Shown piece after piece: positions 33,635 to 34,333 of a DNA stretch of 34,333 nucleotides. Source of the DNA: CAZWSE01 sp964636575 (GTDB lineage: Bacteria; Pseudomonadota; Alphaproteobacteria; Rhodobacterales; Rhodobacteraceae); NCBI GenBank assembly GCA_964636575.1, contig CAZWSE010000033.1, forward strand, positions 1 to 34,333, read 5' to 3'. How positions within the stretch are numbered: position 1 is the first letter of the stretch; every line of letters starts with the position of its first letter. The position numbers and the translations under genes are program-made. The notes beneath the pieces were generated by a model. The model saw only the letters and a program-made list of their open reading frames with translations. It made no database searches and was not told the DNA's origin.

Positions 33635-34333
33635 TTACTTCATTGCGCCCATGTCTTTCAGGAAGCTGATGTGGCTTTCCAAAAGGGCTTTGGCTTCAGG
33701 TGTCGTCGCGAATTCAACCCAACCAGTTTGAACAGCGTCGCGGTATTTTGCCAGCTCTTCAGGGGACCATTCGTACATGTTGATGCCTTTGGCGGCCAAG
33801 TCTTTGGCGGTTTGGGCGTTTTGTACTTCGTTGATGGTCGCGTTGTGCAGCGCAAGGCTGTCCATTGCAACTTCCATGATTTTCTTATGGTGGGCAGGCA
33901 TTGCGTCCCAGATATCCTTGCGGCAGGCAAGGTGGTCAGCAGGCATCGAGTGGAAGCCCGGGAAGTTGGTGTGCTCGGCGATGTCATAAAGACCAAGACC
34001 CACGTTGTTGGTCAGGTTGGCCGCGTCTGCACCGTCGATGATGCCTGTTTCCAGAGCGGTAAAGATTTCGTTGAAATCCATAACGATCGGGGAGGCGCCC
34101 ATAGCTGCAAAGACCTTTGTGGCCAAGCCGGGAGGGGAGCGGAACTTCCAGTCTTTGAAGTCTTCAACGTTCCGGATCGGTTTGGTCGATGCCAGCGATT
34201 CAGGGCCAGGGATCCACCAGCCGATGAATTCCATGTCGTAGCCGTTGTACAGTTCGTTCAAAGCAGAGCGCCCGTCACCGTGCAGCAACCATGCCATTTG
34301 CTGGTATGGGTTCTGGTAGCCACCCATGAGGTC
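33635..34333 (-). CDS. dctP: TRAP transporter substrate-binding protein DctP (C-terminal part)
   Basis: The last 230-odd residues of a periplasmic DctP-family receptor; the reading frame runs off the right edge without a start. The conserved arginine that holds the substrate carboxylate is in K-F-R-S-P-P-G. The G-A-S-P-I-V-M-D-F-N-E-I-F-T-A-L-E-T-G-I-I-D-G segment is the family signature. The aromatic-rich segment W-W-I-P-G and H-T-N-F-P-G-F-H resemble keto-acid and sugar-acid receptors. It is the first visible gene of the uronate/TRAP operon and is followed by a strong hairpin. Confidence 0.93.
   Translation of the reverse strand, partial: DLMGGYQNPYQQMAWLLHGDGRSALNELYNGYDMEFIGWWIPGPESLASTKPIRNVEDFKDWKFRSPPGLATKVFAAMGASPIVMDFNEIFTALETGIIDGADAANLTNNVGLGLYDIAEHTNFPGFHSMPADHLACRKDIWDAMPAHHKKIMEVAMDSLALHNATINEVQNAQTAKDLAAKGINMYEWSPEELAKYRDAVQTGWVEFATTPEAKALLESHISFLKDMGAMK

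Overview
The window is most likely a chromosomal catabolic region of a marine Roseobacter-type alphaproteobacterium (Rhodobacterales). This rests on its moderately high GC, tightly packed operons with ATGA/GTGA stop-start overlaps, Roseobacter-style gene families (protocatechuate 4,5-cleavage genes, non-pyrrolysine MttB homologues next to FAD/GcvT demethylases, TRAP transporters, many Gfo/Idh/MocA dehydrogenases), and the similarity of individual proteins to known alphaproteobacterial enzymes. I see no tRNA, rRNA, insertion sequence, phage gene or CRISPR array. No stretch longer than about 160 bases lacks a gene. || Region 1 (1-7196) is a complete protocatechuate 4,5-cleavage (meta) pathway in two divergent operons around a LysR regulator. 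On the minus strand lie ligR-like regulator, ligA, ligB, ligC and then the first 22 codons of a Tat-exported protein that runs off the left edge. On the plus strand lie galB, ligK/galC, ligU/galD and ligI. Together they turn protocatechuate into 4-carboxy-2-hydroxymuconate semialdehyde (LigAB), 2-pyrone-4,6-dicarboxylate (LigC), 4-oxalomesaconate (LigI, LigU/GalD), 4-carboxy-4-hydroxy-2-oxoadipate (GalB) and finally pyruvate plus oxaloacetate (LigK/GalC). Two points are unusual: the LysR protein carries two tandem DNA-binding domains, and the hydratase is the PIG-L-fold GalB type rather than LigJ. || Region 2 (7197-13836, plus strand) starts with a pair of operator-like inverted repeats (TGGACA-N4-TGTCCA and TGGACA-N4-TGTTCA, 32 bp apart). 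It then encodes an 801-residue FAD oxidase/GcvT demethylase, a pyrrolysine-free MttB-family protein, a TetR regulator, a true formylglycine-generating enzyme (both catalytic cysteines present, no sulfatase nearby) and a nitroreductase. This looks like a methylated-amine catabolic operon of unknown substrate. || Region 3 (13904-16851, plus strand) has an enolase-superfamily sugar-acid dehydratase, a zinc alcohol dehydrogenase and a KduD-like SDR, probably a short sugar-acid oxidation route. || Region 4 (16853-34333) is a hexuronate utilisation locus. A divergent pair of operons holds three head-to-tail Gfo/Idh/MocA genes plus uxuA (minus) and uxaC-uxuB (plus). A long minus-strand operon runs in from the right edge: TRAP binding protein dctP (partial), an enolase-superfamily gene, dctQ, dctM, a PhyH-type dioxygenase, altronate dehydratase uxaA, a Gfo/Idh/MocA gene, a 3-hydroxyisobutyrate dehydrogenase-like gene, a DMT transporter and kdgK. 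Uronate uptake, isomerisation (UxaC), reduction (UxuB), dehydration (UxuA, UxaA) and phosphorylation of 2-keto-3-deoxygluconate (KdgK) are all present; no uxaB or dedicated uronate regulator is visible.
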